Source: Candidatus Blastococcus massiliensis AP3
GTDB lineage: Bacteria; Actinomycetota; Actinomycetes; Mycobacteriales; Geodermatophilaceae
Length of the DNA stretch: 64,000 nucleotides
Assembly (NCBI RefSeq): GCF_000582785.1
Contig: NZ_HG931173.1
Span: 1,590,877 to 1,654,876 of the forward strand
Direction: 5' to 3'
Shown here: in pieces, positions 8,178 through 16,166 of the stretch
How positions within the stretch are numbered: the first letter of the stretch is position 1
Layout of the letters: each line of letters begins with the position of its first letter
Program-made: the position numbers and the translations under genes
Notes under the pieces: model-generated
Told to the model about the DNA's origin: nothing
Database searches by the model: none
What the model saw: the letters and a program-made list of their open reading frames with translations, nothing else

Positions 8178-8437
8178 TGCTGTCGGAGACGATCGACCTC
8201 CGGATCGGGCTCATCCGCGCCAGCGGTCACCTCACCGCACAGGGCGCCGACCTCCTGCGCGGCACCGCCGACTCGTTGCGCGAGGGCGGCCACCGCCGCG
8301 TCGTCCTGGATCTCGCGGGCGTCCAGGCGGCCGACGACGACGGCCTGGCCGTGCTGCGCAACCTGCGCACCTCCTTCGCCGAGGACGGCGGCGAGCTCGT
8401 CCTGCGGCACGCCTCCCAGCTGGCCCTCTCGGCCTGA
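8177..8437 (+). CDS. Small STAS-like protein
   Basis: An 86-residue protein with LIRASGHLTAQGADLL and HRRVVLDLAGVQAADDDGLAVLRNL, the core of a STAS fold. It lacks a Ser/Thr at the position used for phosphorylation in SpoIIAA (ADDD instead), so it may be unregulated or act only as a partner. The ATG at 8177 overlaps the previous stop by one base; a GTG at 8174 is also possible. It is co-translated with the preceding STAS gene. The STAS assignment is by pattern only. Confidence 0.7.
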   Translation: MLSETIDLRIGLIRASGHLTAQGADLLRGTADSLREGGHRRVVLDLAGVQAADDDGLAVLRNLRTSFAEDGGELVLRHASQLALSA

Positions 8438-8462
8438 CCGGCCGGGACCGTTCCCCCTCGGT

Positions 8463-9296
8463 TCACCGCAGGGCCGTCACCAGGGCGCACCGCGTGTCGC
8501 CCACCGGCTGGACGACGAACCCGAGCTGCTCCAGGACGTCGGTGATGGCGGCGTTCATGAGCTGCTGCACGGCGTCGTCGGCGGTCGCTCCGCGCACCTG
8601 CTGCAGGCTCATCCGGTCGTGCGGGCGCCAGCTGACCAGCAGCCCGGTCGCGTCCTGGTCGGGCACCAGGCAGACGCCGCCCCCGGACTGCGCCGCACCG
8701 GCGTCGTGCAGCGGCAGGCCGGCCTCCACGAGCGCCGCCGCGACCTCCACGACCAGCGTGGTGAGCGGGTCGGTGTCGGTCAGCAGCACGTCCCACTCGG
8801 CGGGGAGCCGGTCGAGGTGCCGGCCCAGCTCGCCCAGCCACGCGCGCTCCTCCGGCGAGGGCTTGGGGCGCACCCGGCCGTCGGTGCGGCGGGTGCCGTA
8901 GACCGCGACGGCGGACAGGTCGTCGGCGAGGGCAGCCCAGTCGGCGTCGACCCGGTCGGCGTACGGACCGGCCAGCACCTGCGCGGACTCGCCGACCAGC
9001 CACCAGGCCGGGCCCTCGTCGGTCACCGGGGCGGGGCCGGGTCGCTCAGCCAGCCCGACCGCCTGGCCGGTGCGGGCGGGAGCCGTGGCCGTCTCGGCCG
9101 AACGCTCGGTCGTGCGCCGTCCGGCAGGGTGGTTGCCGGAGCGCTGGGCGGCCGCCCGCTCGGGCTGGCGCGCCCCGTTGCGCTCGAACTCGTAGCGGGC
9201 GGTCGAACTGGCTCCCAGCGCCACCACCAGTCCGGTGAAGAGCAGGAAACCGAGAACTACCACTGCCGGCCACACCAGCGTCGCGCCCATGGTCAC
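8463..9296 (-). CDS. Hypothetical membrane-anchored protein
   Basis: A 277-residue protein with one N-terminal transmembrane helix (VWPAVVVLGFLLFTGLVVAL, residues ~8-27). A basic, disordered linker follows to about residue 85. The rest (~90-277) is a soluble domain with WWLVGESAQVLAGPYADRVDADWAAL near its start and DDAVQQLMNAAITDVLEQLGF near its end. No family or catalytic motif is recognised. The GTG start follows GAGGAG at 7-nt spacing; an ATG two codons later is an alternative. A TAGCGT hexamer on the same strand (9350-9355) may be its -10. Confidence 0.7.
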   Translation of the reverse strand: MTMGATLVWPAVVVLGFLLFTGLVVALGASSTARYEFERNGARQPERAAAQRSGNHPAGRRTTERSAETATAPARTGQAVGLAERPGPAPVTDEGPAWWLVGESAQVLAGPYADRVDADWAALADDLSAVAVYGTRRTDGRVRPKPSPEERAWLGELGRHLDRLPAEWDVLLTDTDPLTTLVVEVAAALVEAGLPLHDAGAAQSGGGVCLVPDQDATGLLVSWRPHDRMSLQQVRGATADDAVQQLMNAAITDVLEQLGFVVQPVGDTRCALVTALR

Positions 9297-9558
9297 GCGG
9301 GAACTCCTCAGCGCCTCTGCCGCGGAGGGAAGTACCGCGGACCAGGCAGACGCTAGGGGGCTCCGGGGTCGTCATCGGCAGTCTGCGACCGGCCCGGAAC
9401 CGCCCCGTCACCGGATCGTTGTGGTGACCCCACCGAGGGCCGGGTGACCCGCCTCCCGGTGCACCCACATGTCGACAAGCGGCGCTCCCACCAGCGCGGA
9501 TGCGGTCACCGAGCGCTCGGTCACCCCGTCGGCGGACGGCGGGATGGCGTGTCGGGCC
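9297..9558. other. Intergenic stretch with a small dyad
   Basis: About 260 bp without a supported gene. It contains a 14-bp palindrome (ACCGAGCGCTCGGT, 9508-9521) flanked by GGTCACC on both sides. Frames here are GC-driven and shadow the next minus-strand gene. Confidence 0.4.
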
Positions 9559-9816
9559 TCAGATGAGGTCGAGGCGGGCCATGTGCCGCCACAGCTCCCG
9601 GTCGTCGCCGGACAGGCCGTCCCAGTCGTCGAAGCTGCTGGCCGCCTGGAGCTCGCGCGCCCGGCGCTCGACCCGGGAGTCGTCGATCATCCGGGCTCGT
9701 GTCTTGTACACCGCGAGGTGGTGGACGACCGGGTTGCCACCCACCTGCTCCTCCTCGGAGATGTGGGCGAAGCCGCCCGGAACATGTTGCACGTCGTCTC
9801 GCTCTGGCTGGGTCAC
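9559..9816 (-). CDS. Hypothetical small acidic protein
   Basis: An 85-residue soluble protein starting VTQPERDD and containing HHLAVYKTRARMIDDSRVERRARELQ-like helical sequence, ending WRHMARLDLI. The GTG is preceded by GAGGAGG at 5-nt spacing, an unusually good site for this region. The family is not recognised. It is followed upstream on the same strand by a 55-residue membrane protein gene; the two are 47 bp apart and may share a transcript. Confidence 0.6.
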   Translation of the reverse strand: MTQPERDDVQHVPGGFAHISEEEQVGGNPVVHHLAVYKTRARMIDDSRVERRARELQAASSFDDWDGLSGDDRELWRHMARLDLI

Positions 9817-9863
9817 GTCGCCTCCTCTCGATACGGAATCGGCAGAAATGCCCGCGCACTTGA

Positions 9864-10031
9864 CTACGGCGCGCCGATCCGGCGCCGCCGGGCGGTGCGG
9901 ACGACCAGGACGACGGCGCCGATGACGAGCAGGACACCGATGCCCTGCAGGCCCGGCGAGTCGTCGTAGCCGCCGGCGACGACGGCCGCGGCACCGAGCG
10001 CCACGAGCAGGACGGCAGCGAGGTAGGTCAT
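9864..10031 (-). CDS. Small two-helix membrane protein
   Basis: A 55-residue protein: MTYLAAVLLVALGAAAVVAG, a short polar turn (GYDDSPGL), then QGIGVLLVIGAVVLVVRTA and a basic tail RRRRIG. This gives two membrane helices in a hairpin. The ATG has GAGGAG at 5-nt spacing. No function is known; small proteins like this are common and easily missed. The call rests on frame, ribosome site and hydrophobic pattern. Confidence 0.65.
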   Translation of the reverse strand: MTYLAAVLLVALGAAAVVAGGYDDSPGLQGIGVLLVIGAVVLVVRTARRRRIGAP

Positions 10032-10122
10032 GGGTGCTCCTCAGGACATCGGACGGCCGACAGGTTGCGGACGTCGGGCGGCCGGCGGGTCCGGCCGTCG
10101 AGCGACACACTGACACACTCTA

Positions 10123-10151
10123 TTGACTTTCGATAGGCAGTTGCTGATAGT
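10123..10151 (+). promoter_or_regulatory. Sigma-A-type promoter of the DUF2975/HTH operon
   Basis: TTGACT (10123-10128), a 17-bp spacer and GATAGT (10146-10151) form a near-ideal promoter in an AT-rich island. The ATG at 10158 lies 6 nt after the -10, so the transcript is probably leaderless. CTATTGACTTTCGATAG over the -35 is a near-palindrome and may be the operator of the HTH protein. Confidence 0.65.
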
Positions 10152-10157
10152 CGATGC

Positions 10158-10637
10158 ATGCTCGAAGTCCGACGGGCCGTGGCCCCACTCCGCGTCTTCC
10201 TGGTCCTGCTGTTCGCCCTCCTCGTGATGCTGCAGGCCTTCTCGCTGCCGGGACAGTTCGCGCACATGGCCGAGGAATCCCCCGACCAGGCCCACCTCCG
10301 CTGGCCGCTCACCGCCGTCGCGGTGTTCTGGGTGCTGTGCGTGCAGGTCGTCGTCGTCTGCACCTGGCGGCTGCTCGCGCTGGTCCAGCGCGACGAGATC
10401 TTCAGCGCCGGGGCCCTGCGCTGGGTGGACGGGATCGTGGGTGCCATCGGTGCCGCCTGGGTCGTGCTGCTCGGCGTCTTCCTGCTCGTGGGCTTCACCG
10501 CCGACGACCCCGGGCTGCCGCTGCTGCTCTTCGTCGTGCTGCTGGCCGGCGCCGCCCTCGGCCTGCTCATGGTGGTGATGCGGGCGCTGCTGCGCCAGGC
10601 CACGACGCTGCGCACCGACATGGAAGCGGTCATCTGA
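10158..10637 (+). CDS. DUF2975 family membrane protein
   Basis: A 159-residue protein with four predicted membrane helices (~11-31, 50-70, 95-115, 122-143). The segment WRLLALVQRDEIFS between helices 2 and 3 is typical of DUF2975 proteins. These are usually encoded just before a small YozG-like HTH regulator, as here; the stop and next start overlap (TGATG). The function is unknown; a membrane partner or target of the regulator is inferred from the conserved pairing. Confidence 0.85.
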   Translation: MLEVRRAVAPLRVFLVLLFALLVMLQAFSLPGQFAHMAEESPDQAHLRWPLTAVAVFWVLCVQVVVVCTWRLLALVQRDEIFSAGALRWVDGIVGAIGAAWVVLLGVFLLVGFTADDPGLPLLLFVVLLAGAALGLLMVVMRALLRQATTLRTDMEAVI

Positions 10638-10897
10638 TGCCGATCGTCGTGCGCATCGACGTCGAGCTCGCGCGGCGCAAGATGAGCGTCGGCGAGTTCG
10701 CCGAGCGGATCGGCCTGACGCCCGCGAACGTCGCCGTCCTCAAGAACGGCCGCGCCAAGGCGGTGCGGTTCAGCACCCTGGAGGCCATGTGCCGGGTGCT
10801 CGACTGCCAGCCCGGGGACCTGCTCGAGTGGGTCGACGACGAGGAGGCCGGCGCCGGCGCGGTCCGGCCGGCTGCCGTGGGGCACCCCGACGGCTGA
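10637..10897 (+). CDS. XRE/YozG-family HTH regulator
   Basis: An 86-residue DNA-binding protein: VVRIDVELARRKMSVGEFAE, then the helix-turn-helix IGLTPANVAVLKNGRAKAVRFSTLEAM, and the family-typical CRVLDCQPGDLLEW. It is translationally coupled to DUF2975. The AT-rich near-palindrome at the operon promoter is its likely target, which would make the pair autoregulated. It ends 1 bp before the tRNA-Ser gene on the opposite strand. Confidence 0.88.
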   Translation: MPIVVRIDVELARRKMSVGEFAERIGLTPANVAVLKNGRAKAVRFSTLEAMCRVLDCQPGDLLEWVDDEEAGAGAVRPAAVGHPDG

Positions 10898-10898
10898 G

Positions 10899-10985
10899 CG
10901 GAGGGCGTGGGATTCGAACCCACGATGGGTGTTACCCCATAGCGGTTTTCAAGACCGCCGCCATCGGCCACTAGGCGAGCCCTCC
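10899..10985 (-). tRNA. tRNA-Ser (anticodon UGA)
   Basis: On the minus strand the acceptor arms GGAGGGC and GCCCTCC pair fully. A D-arm, the anticodon loop CTTGAAA (anticodon TGA at 10951-10949) within GGCGGT/ACCGC, a long variable arm and the T-arm GTTCGAATCC follow. The long variable arm and anticodon mark a serine tRNA reading UCA/UCG-type codons. The discriminator is G and CCA is not encoded. Confidence 0.93.
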
Positions 10986-11044
10986 TGGCGGGACCGAGGC
11001 TAGTGCCTCCCGTCGGGGTCCCTCAGGACGGCGGGTACCGGGCC

Positions 11045-13714
11045 TCAGGACGGCGGTGCGGGAGTCCCGCGCCGCGCGGCCAGCGCGGCCTCGGCGGACA
11101 GCGGCCGGGAGAGCAGGTAGCCCTGGGCGGAGTCGCACTGCTGGTTCCGCAGCCACTCCAGCTGCGCGGACTCCTCCACGCCCTCGGCGACCACGGTCAG
11201 GCCGAAGGTGTGCGCGGCGCGGATCATCAGCGCGACGAGCTCGGCGTGACCGGAGTCGGCCGAGGAGATAAAGCTGCGATCGATCTTCAGCGTGTCCACC
11301 GGCATGCTCGCCAGCTGCCCGATCGAGGTGTAGCCGGTGCCGAAGTCGTCGATGGCGACCGTGACGCCCAGCTCCCGCAGCGCCGCGAGGTGACCGAACG
11401 CGGCCGGCTCGTTGACCAGCACCGTCTCGGTGACCTCGAGCACGAGCAGCCGGGCGGGCAGCCGGGAGGCCGCCAGCGCGTCGGTGACGTCCTGCACGAC
11501 CCGCGGATCGGCCAGGTGCCGCCCGGAGACGTTGACGGCGACGGTGAGGTCGGCCTCGTCCGGCGCGGCGGAGCGCCACTCGGCGACCTGGCGGGTCGCC
11601 TCGTGCAGCACCCAGCGGTCCAGGTCGCAGATCAGCCGGCTGCTCTCGGCCACCGGGATGAAGTCGTTGGGCGGCACCATCCCGACACCGGGCCGCTCCC
11701 AGCGCACCAGCGCCTCGTAGCCCTCGAGCCGGCCGGACGCCAGGTGGACGACCGGCTGGTAGTGGACCTGCAACTCCCCGGCGGCCAGGCCGGCGGAGAG
11801 CGCGGTCTCGATCTCCGAGTGGGCGCACTGCTGGGCCCGCAGCGTCTCGTCGAAGAGCTCTGCCCGGCCACGCCCGCCGGCCTTCGCCCGGTAGGCGGCG
11901 GTGTCGGCCTCGGCGAACAGGGCGTCGGCATCCACGGCGCCGTCCTGGCTGACCGCGATGCCCACGCTGGCGCCCACGCGCAGCTCGAGCCCGGCCACCG
12001 CGATCGGTTCGCTGACGACGTCGATGAGGCGCCGGGCCAGGTCGACCAGTTCGCGCTCGTCCGACACCCGCTCGACGAGGACGACGAACTCGTCCCCGCC
12101 CAGCCGGCACACGACGTCCCCGGGGCGCAGCGCGGCGCGCAGGCGGTCCGCCACCTCGCGCAGCACCGTGTCGCCGGTGGCGTGACCGTGCCGGTCGTTG
12201 ACCGCCTTGAAGCCGTCGAGGTCGACGAACAGCAGGCCGGTCATCTCGCCGGAGCGCCGGCCGCGGTGCAGGGCGGCGGTGACGAGGGTGCGCGCCTGGG
12301 TCCGGTTGGGCAGGTCGGTCAGCGGGTCGTGCGCCGCCTGGTGCGCGAGGGCGGTCTGCAGCTCCTCGCGCTCGCGGACGGAGTCGACGAGCTGCTCCAC
12401 CGAGGCGTGCAGCAGCTGCCCCAGCGGGCCGGGCAGCGGCTCCGCGAGAACGGGGGCGGACAGGTCACCGCGGGTCACGGCGCCGGCCTGGTCCTGGATG
12501 CGGCGCAGTCCGGCCACCGTCGTGGCCAGCGCCGCGGACACCGTCCGCGCCTCGCGGGGGCCGGCTCCGGTGATGTCGACCAGCTGGCCGTGGCTGATCC
12601 GCTCGGCCTGGTCGGCCAGCAGTCCCAGGGCGCGCGAGACGCTGCGCCCGACGAGAACGGCACCGGCCAGCGAGGCGAGCACCAGCCCGATCGCGAGAGC
12701 CAGGAGGCGGTCCCGCCGGCTGTTCGCGGCCTCGCGGTCGGCGGCGGAGAGCTGCTGCGCCTCGGCGACGGCCTCGTCGAGGAACTCGGTGAAGGCGGCG
12801 TCCCGCGTCATCGCCTGCCCCACGAGCGTGATCAGCTCCTGGACGGACAGCCGTCCGGTGGCGGTGCCGTCGGCGTGCGCCCCGAGGACCTTGTCGATCC
12901 CCCTCATCTCCGGCGTCGCCCTGAGCTGCCACCACCGTGCGCGCAGTGCCGGCTGGGACAGCTCGCCGACGTCCCGCCGGGCGTGCTCGTAGTCCTCCCA
13001 GCGGATGCGCCATGCCTGCTCGTCGACCCTCTCCGCACCCATCAGCTGCGTGCCGATGAACTCCGGCATCAGGCGGCCGGCCACCGTGGCGGCGTCGGCG
13101 ATGAGCCGCACGTCCTCGGTGGCGGCGCTGGTCGCGACCGGCGCCTCCTCGGCCGCGGCTGCCTGGGCGACGCGGCGCTGCGCGGCCGCCAGGTCGTCGG
13201 CCAGGGCGAGGAAGCCGCGGTAGAGCTGGTCGATGTCCGTGTTCCCGCCGTCGACGGCGGCACGCAGCGCGGTCGCCCGTCGCACGGCGGAGTTCGCCGT
13301 CGCGTCACTGCTCGAGCCCGCGGCCAGCCGCTCGAGCGCCTCGTCGGTCGCGGCGCGGCTGTCCTGCATGGCGCCCTCGGCGAGGTCCCGCTGGTCGAGC
13401 AGCGCGGCCGTGTCCGGTGAGACCGCGGTCGCGGCGGCCGAGTCGTCGATGATGGCGAGGGAGAGGCTGGGCACGATCTCGCGCACGACGGCGCTGCGGG
13501 CGGAGTGCAGCCGGGCCAGGTCGCCGACGGCGGCTTCCGACCGCGCGGCACCGGCGGCCTCCGCCACGGCCATGCGGACGATCGTGGTGGTCAGCGCGAC
13601 CACGCCGACCAGCGGCACGAGCACCAGGGCCGTGAGGTACAGCCACAACGGGGTGCCGCGCCGGGGTCGTGCCGTGTGTGCACGGCTGCTCCGCATACCG
13701 CCCCGTCGGCGCAC
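11045..13714 (-). CDS. GGDEF-EAL cyclic-di-GMP protein with HAMP
   Basis: An 889-residue membrane protein. Helix 1 is at ~24-46; a long helical extracytoplasmic region follows; helix 2 is at ~340-360; HAMP follows. The GGDEF domain (~455-615) has the intact motif RLGGDEF (~538), so diguanylate cyclase activity is plausible. The EAL domain (~630-880) keeps YEALVRW (~666), NVSGRH, EVTE, IDDFGTGYTS, LKIDRSF and AEGVEE, so phosphodiesterase activity is also plausible. Start is GTG 13714 or ATG 13696; neither has a strong ribosome site. The last codons and stop are duplicated just downstream (CCTCAGGACGGCGG at 11021 and 11043). Confidence 0.93.
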   Translation of the reverse strand: MRRRGGMRSSRAHTARPRRGTPLWLYLTALVLVPLVGVVALTTTIVRMAVAEAAGAARSEAAVGDLARLHSARSAVVREIVPSLSLAIIDDSAAATAVSPDTAALLDQRDLAEGAMQDSRAATDEALERLAAGSSSDATANSAVRRATALRAAVDGGNTDIDQLYRGFLALADDLAAAQRRVAQAAAAEEAPVATSAATEDVRLIADAATVAGRLMPEFIGTQLMGAERVDEQAWRIRWEDYEHARRDVGELSQPALRARWWQLRATPEMRGIDKVLGAHADGTATGRLSVQELITLVGQAMTRDAAFTEFLDEAVAEAQQLSAADREAANSRRDRLLALAIGLVLASLAGAVLVGRSVSRALGLLADQAERISHGQLVDITGAGPREARTVSAALATTVAGLRRIQDQAGAVTRGDLSAPVLAEPLPGPLGQLLHASVEQLVDSVREREELQTALAHQAAHDPLTDLPNRTQARTLVTAALHRGRRSGEMTGLLFVDLDGFKAVNDRHGHATGDTVLREVADRLRAALRPGDVVCRLGGDEFVVLVERVSDERELVDLARRLIDVVSEPIAVAGLELRVGASVGIAVSQDGAVDADALFAEADTAAYRAKAGGRGRAELFDETLRAQQCAHSEIETALSAGLAAGELQVHYQPVVHLASGRLEGYEALVRWERPGVGMVPPNDFIPVAESSRLICDLDRWVLHEATRQVAEWRSAAPDEADLTVAVNVSGRHLADPRVVQDVTDALAASRLPARLLVLEVTETVLVNEPAAFGHLAALRELGVTVAIDDFGTGYTSIGQLASMPVDTLKIDRSFISSADSGHAELVALMIRAAHTFGLTVVAEGVEESAQLEWLRNQQCDSAQGYLLSRPLSAEAALAARRGTPAPPS

Positions 13715-13783
13715 GTACCACCGGACTTGAGGGAGACCTCCCTCGGAGGAGGGAACCCCGCCCGGAACCCGGGCCCGGTGCCC

Positions 13784-13848
13784 CGGCTGGGATCAGGGAA
13801 CCTGATCCCAGCGCTTCCTACCTGGCGGTGGGCGGTGAGGGAGGACGC
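13784..13848 (+). repeat. Family C 65-bp element, solitary copy
   Basis: Begins with GCTGGGATCAGG-GAA-CCTGATCCCAGC (13786-13812, perfect 12-3-12 hairpin) and ends with GAGGGAGGACGC. It aligns without gaps to the copies at 48603-48667 and 50039-50103, about 52 of 65 positions with the former by hand. Confidence 0.82.
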
Positions 13849-13891
13849 TTCGCGGTGGGGGAGGACGCTTCGCGGTGAGGGAGGACGTGCA
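13832..13891 (+). repeat. Three tandem 20-bp units
   Basis: GCGGTGAGGGAGGACGCTTC recurs at 13832, 13852 and 13872 with small changes. The array overlaps the end of the 65-bp element and supplies the ribosome site (GGAGG) and possibly the start codon of the MFS gene. Confidence 0.85.
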
Positions 13892-13892
13892 C

Positions 13893-15119
13893 GTGCCGCA
13901 CGCAGCGCGACCGGCGGCGGGGCCCGCCTCGACCGCCTCCCGCCGGTGGTGGCGGGTCGTCGCACCCGCCGCGGTGCTCGTGCTCGTCGCCCTGTGCCTG
14001 CGCGCGCCGTTCGCCGCCGTCGGTCCGGTGCTCGGCGAGCTGCGCGACGAGCTCGGGCTGTCCACCGGCGCGCTCGCCGTCGTCACCGCGCTGCCGCTGG
14101 TGTGCTTCGGCCTGGTCTCCCCGTTCGCACCGGCCCTCGCCGCCCGCTTCGGCATCCACCGCGCCGTCCTGCTGGGAGTGCTGCTGATCGCGGTGGGTGT
14201 GCTGCTGCGACTGGGCGGGGCGCCGGGCCTGTTCGCGGGCACGGTGCTGCTCAGCGGCGGGATCGCGGTCGGCAACGTGCTGCTGCCCGCGCTGGCGCGG
14301 GCGGAGTACGGCGTCCGGGCGGCCGCCGTACTCGGCGTGATCACCGCGGCGATGTCGGGCTCGGCCAGCATCGGCGCGGGCCTGGCCCAGCCGCTGTCCA
14401 CCGCCGCGGGCAGCGCGGTCGCCGGGCTGGCGCTGTGGGGCGTGCTCGTGCTGGCCGCGCTGGTGCCCATGGTGGCGCTGGCCCGCGCCCGGCGGGGGGT
14501 CGCGCGCCCCGCCGCGGCGCCGTCCGGTGCCCGGTCGGCCATCCTGCGCGACCGGGTGGCCCTGGCGGTGACGCTGTTCTTCGGGTTCCAGTCGCTGTCG
14601 TTCTACGCGATGCTCACCTGGCTGGCCGACATCCTGGAGGCGGAGGCCGGGGTCTCCCCCGTGGCCGCCGGCGGGCTGCTGGCCGTCGCGACGGCGCTGG
14701 CGGTGCCGCTCGCGCTCGTCGTCCCCCCGCTGGCCGCGCGCCGACCCGGGCAGCACGGCTGGGTGCTCCTCGGCACCGTGCCGGTGGTCGTCGCGATCGG
14801 CGGGCTGCTGCTGGCGCCGGGCTCGGCTCCGCTGCTGTGGGCGTTCCTCTACGGGCTGGGGAGCGGCGTCGCGTTCCCGCTGTCGATGATGCTGATCGTC
14901 GCGCGCAGCCGGGACGTCGCCCAGACCGGCCGGCTGTCGGCGAGCGCGCAGAGCATCGGCTACCTGCTCGCGGCGACCGGCCCGCTGGGCGTGGGGCTGC
15001 TGCGCGACGCGACCGGCGGGTGGGAGGCAGGACTGGCGCTCATGCTCGGCGCCGTCGTCCTGCAACTGGTCGTGGGCCTGGCCGCCGCCCGCCCCCGCCT
15101 GCTGGCCCCCACCGTCTGA
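13893..15119 (+). CDS. MFS transporter, CynX/NimT type
   Basis: About 408 residues with roughly 12 membrane helices, fully hydrophobic from WWRVVAPAAVLVLVALCLRA onward. The early motif LRAPFAAVGPVLGELRDELGL and FFGFQSLSFYAMLTWLADIL in the second half are typical of the CynX/NimT (COG2807) branch, whose members move small anions such as cyanate or nitroimidazole-type compounds. The substrate is unknown. Three GTG starts are possible (13875, 13887, 13893). The last has GGAGG at 8-nt spacing, but this ribosome site comes from the tandem repeat. It is convergent with the ABC operon. Confidence 0.85.
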   Translation: MPHAARPAAGPASTASRRWWRVVAPAAVLVLVALCLRAPFAAVGPVLGELRDELGLSTGALAVVTALPLVCFGLVSPFAPALAARFGIHRAVLLGVLLIAVGVLLRLGGAPGLFAGTVLLSGGIAVGNVLLPALARAEYGVRAAAVLGVITAAMSGSASIGAGLAQPLSTAAGSAVAGLALWGVLVLAALVPMVALARARRGVARPAAAPSGARSAILRDRVALAVTLFFGFQSLSFYAMLTWLADILEAEAGVSPVAAGGLLAVATALAVPLALVVPPLAARRPGQHGWVLLGTVPVVVAIGGLLLAPGSAPLLWAFLYGLGSGVAFPLSMMLIVARSRDVAQTGRLSASAQSIGYLLAATGPLGVGLLRDATGGWEAGLALMLGAVVLQLVVGLAAARPRLLAPTV

Positions 15120-15134
15120 CGCCGCGCCCCCGGG

Positions 15135-16166
15135 TCAGGGCGTGGCGGTGATGCCCTCCGGTGCGGTCGCCGGCGTGCCGACGACGCCGTGCAGGTGGCA
15201 CGCGGCCTGCTGGCCGGGCGCCCCCACCGGCTGCAACGCGGGGTCGACGTCGTCGCACGGCTCGAACACGTACGGGCAGCGGGTGCGGAACCGGCAGCCG
15301 CTGGGGACGGCGGCCGGCGAGGGGACGTCGCCGGTGAGGACGATCCGCTTCCGCTCGCGCTCGAGCGCCGGGTGCGGCACGGGCACCGCCGACAGCAGCG
15401 CCTGCGTGTACGGCATCTGCGGATCGCTGCCCACCGCCGCGGCCGGCCCGATCTCCACGATGCGGCCCAAGTACATGACGGCGATCCGGTCGGCGATGTA
15501 GCGCACCGCCGACAGGTCGTGCGAGACGAACAGCAGGGTGAGCCCGAGCTGCCGCTGGAGTCGGCGCAGCAGGTTGAGGACCTGCGCCTGCACGCTGATG
15601 TCGAGGGAGGCGATCGCCTCGTCGCAGACCAGGAAGTCCGGCTCGCCGGCCAGCGCGCGGGCGATGCCGACGCGCTGCCGCTGACCGCCGGAGAACTCGT
15701 GCGGATAGCGGCCGGCGACCGCCGGGTCCAGGCCCACCAGCTCCAGCAGCTCGCCGACGCGCGCGGCCTTGTCGCGGCCCTTGCGCAGCCCGTGCACCTC
15801 CAGCGGCTCGCTGACCGTCTGGGCGACCGTGCGGCGGGGGTCCAGCGACGCGAACGGGTCCTGGAACACCATCCCGGCGCGGCGGCGCAGCTCCTTGAGC
15901 TTCCGGCCGTCCAGCCCCGTGATGTCGGTGCCCCCGAAGGTGATCGAGCCGCCGGTCGAGGGCACCAGCCGCAGCAGCGCATTGCCCAGCGTCGACTTCC
16001 CGCAGCCCGACTCCCCCACCAGGCCCAGCGTCTCGCCTCGGTAGATGTCCAGATCGACGCCGTCGACGGCACGCAGCACGCCGGCCGGCTGCTTCCGGAA
16101 TCCCCGGCCGCCGACGGGGAAGTGCACCTCCAGCCCGCGGGCGGAGACGAGGACGTCGTCGCTCAC
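15135..16166 (-). CDS. Peptide-type ABC transporter ATP-binding protein (DppF/OppF-like)
   Basis: A 343-residue ATPase: Walker A GESGCGKST (~50), Q-loop VFQDPFASLDPR, signature FSGGQRQRVGIARAL, Walker B FLVCDEAIASLD, H-loop FVSHDLSAV. The C-terminal oligopeptide domain has CRFRTRCPYVFEPCDDVDPAL with the usual cysteines, ending in ...ACHLHGVV. It energises uptake together with the second ATPase. The GTG overlaps the stop of the preceding gene by 4 bp. It is the last gene of a five-gene operon (binding protein, two permeases, two ATPases). Confidence 0.93.
   Translation of the reverse strand: MSDDVLVSARGLEVHFPVGGRGFRKQPAGVLRAVDGVDLDIYRGETLGLVGESGCGKSTLGNALLRLVPSTGGSITFGGTDITGLDGRKLKELRRRAGMVFQDPFASLDPRRTVAQTVSEPLEVHGLRKGRDKAARVGELLELVGLDPAVAGRYPHEFSGGQRQRVGIARALAGEPDFLVCDEAIASLDISVQAQVLNLLRRLQRQLGLTLLFVSHDLSAVRYIADRIAVMYLGRIVEIGPAAAVGSDPQMPYTQALLSAVPVPHPALERERKRIVLTGDVPSPAAVPSGCRFRTRCPYVFEPCDDVDPALQPVGAPGQQAACHLHGVVGTPATAPEGITATP

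Noticed and set aside
13832-13891. Tandem repeats as a CRISPR array
   Set aside because: Units are contiguous 20-mers without unique spacers, and there are no cas genes.
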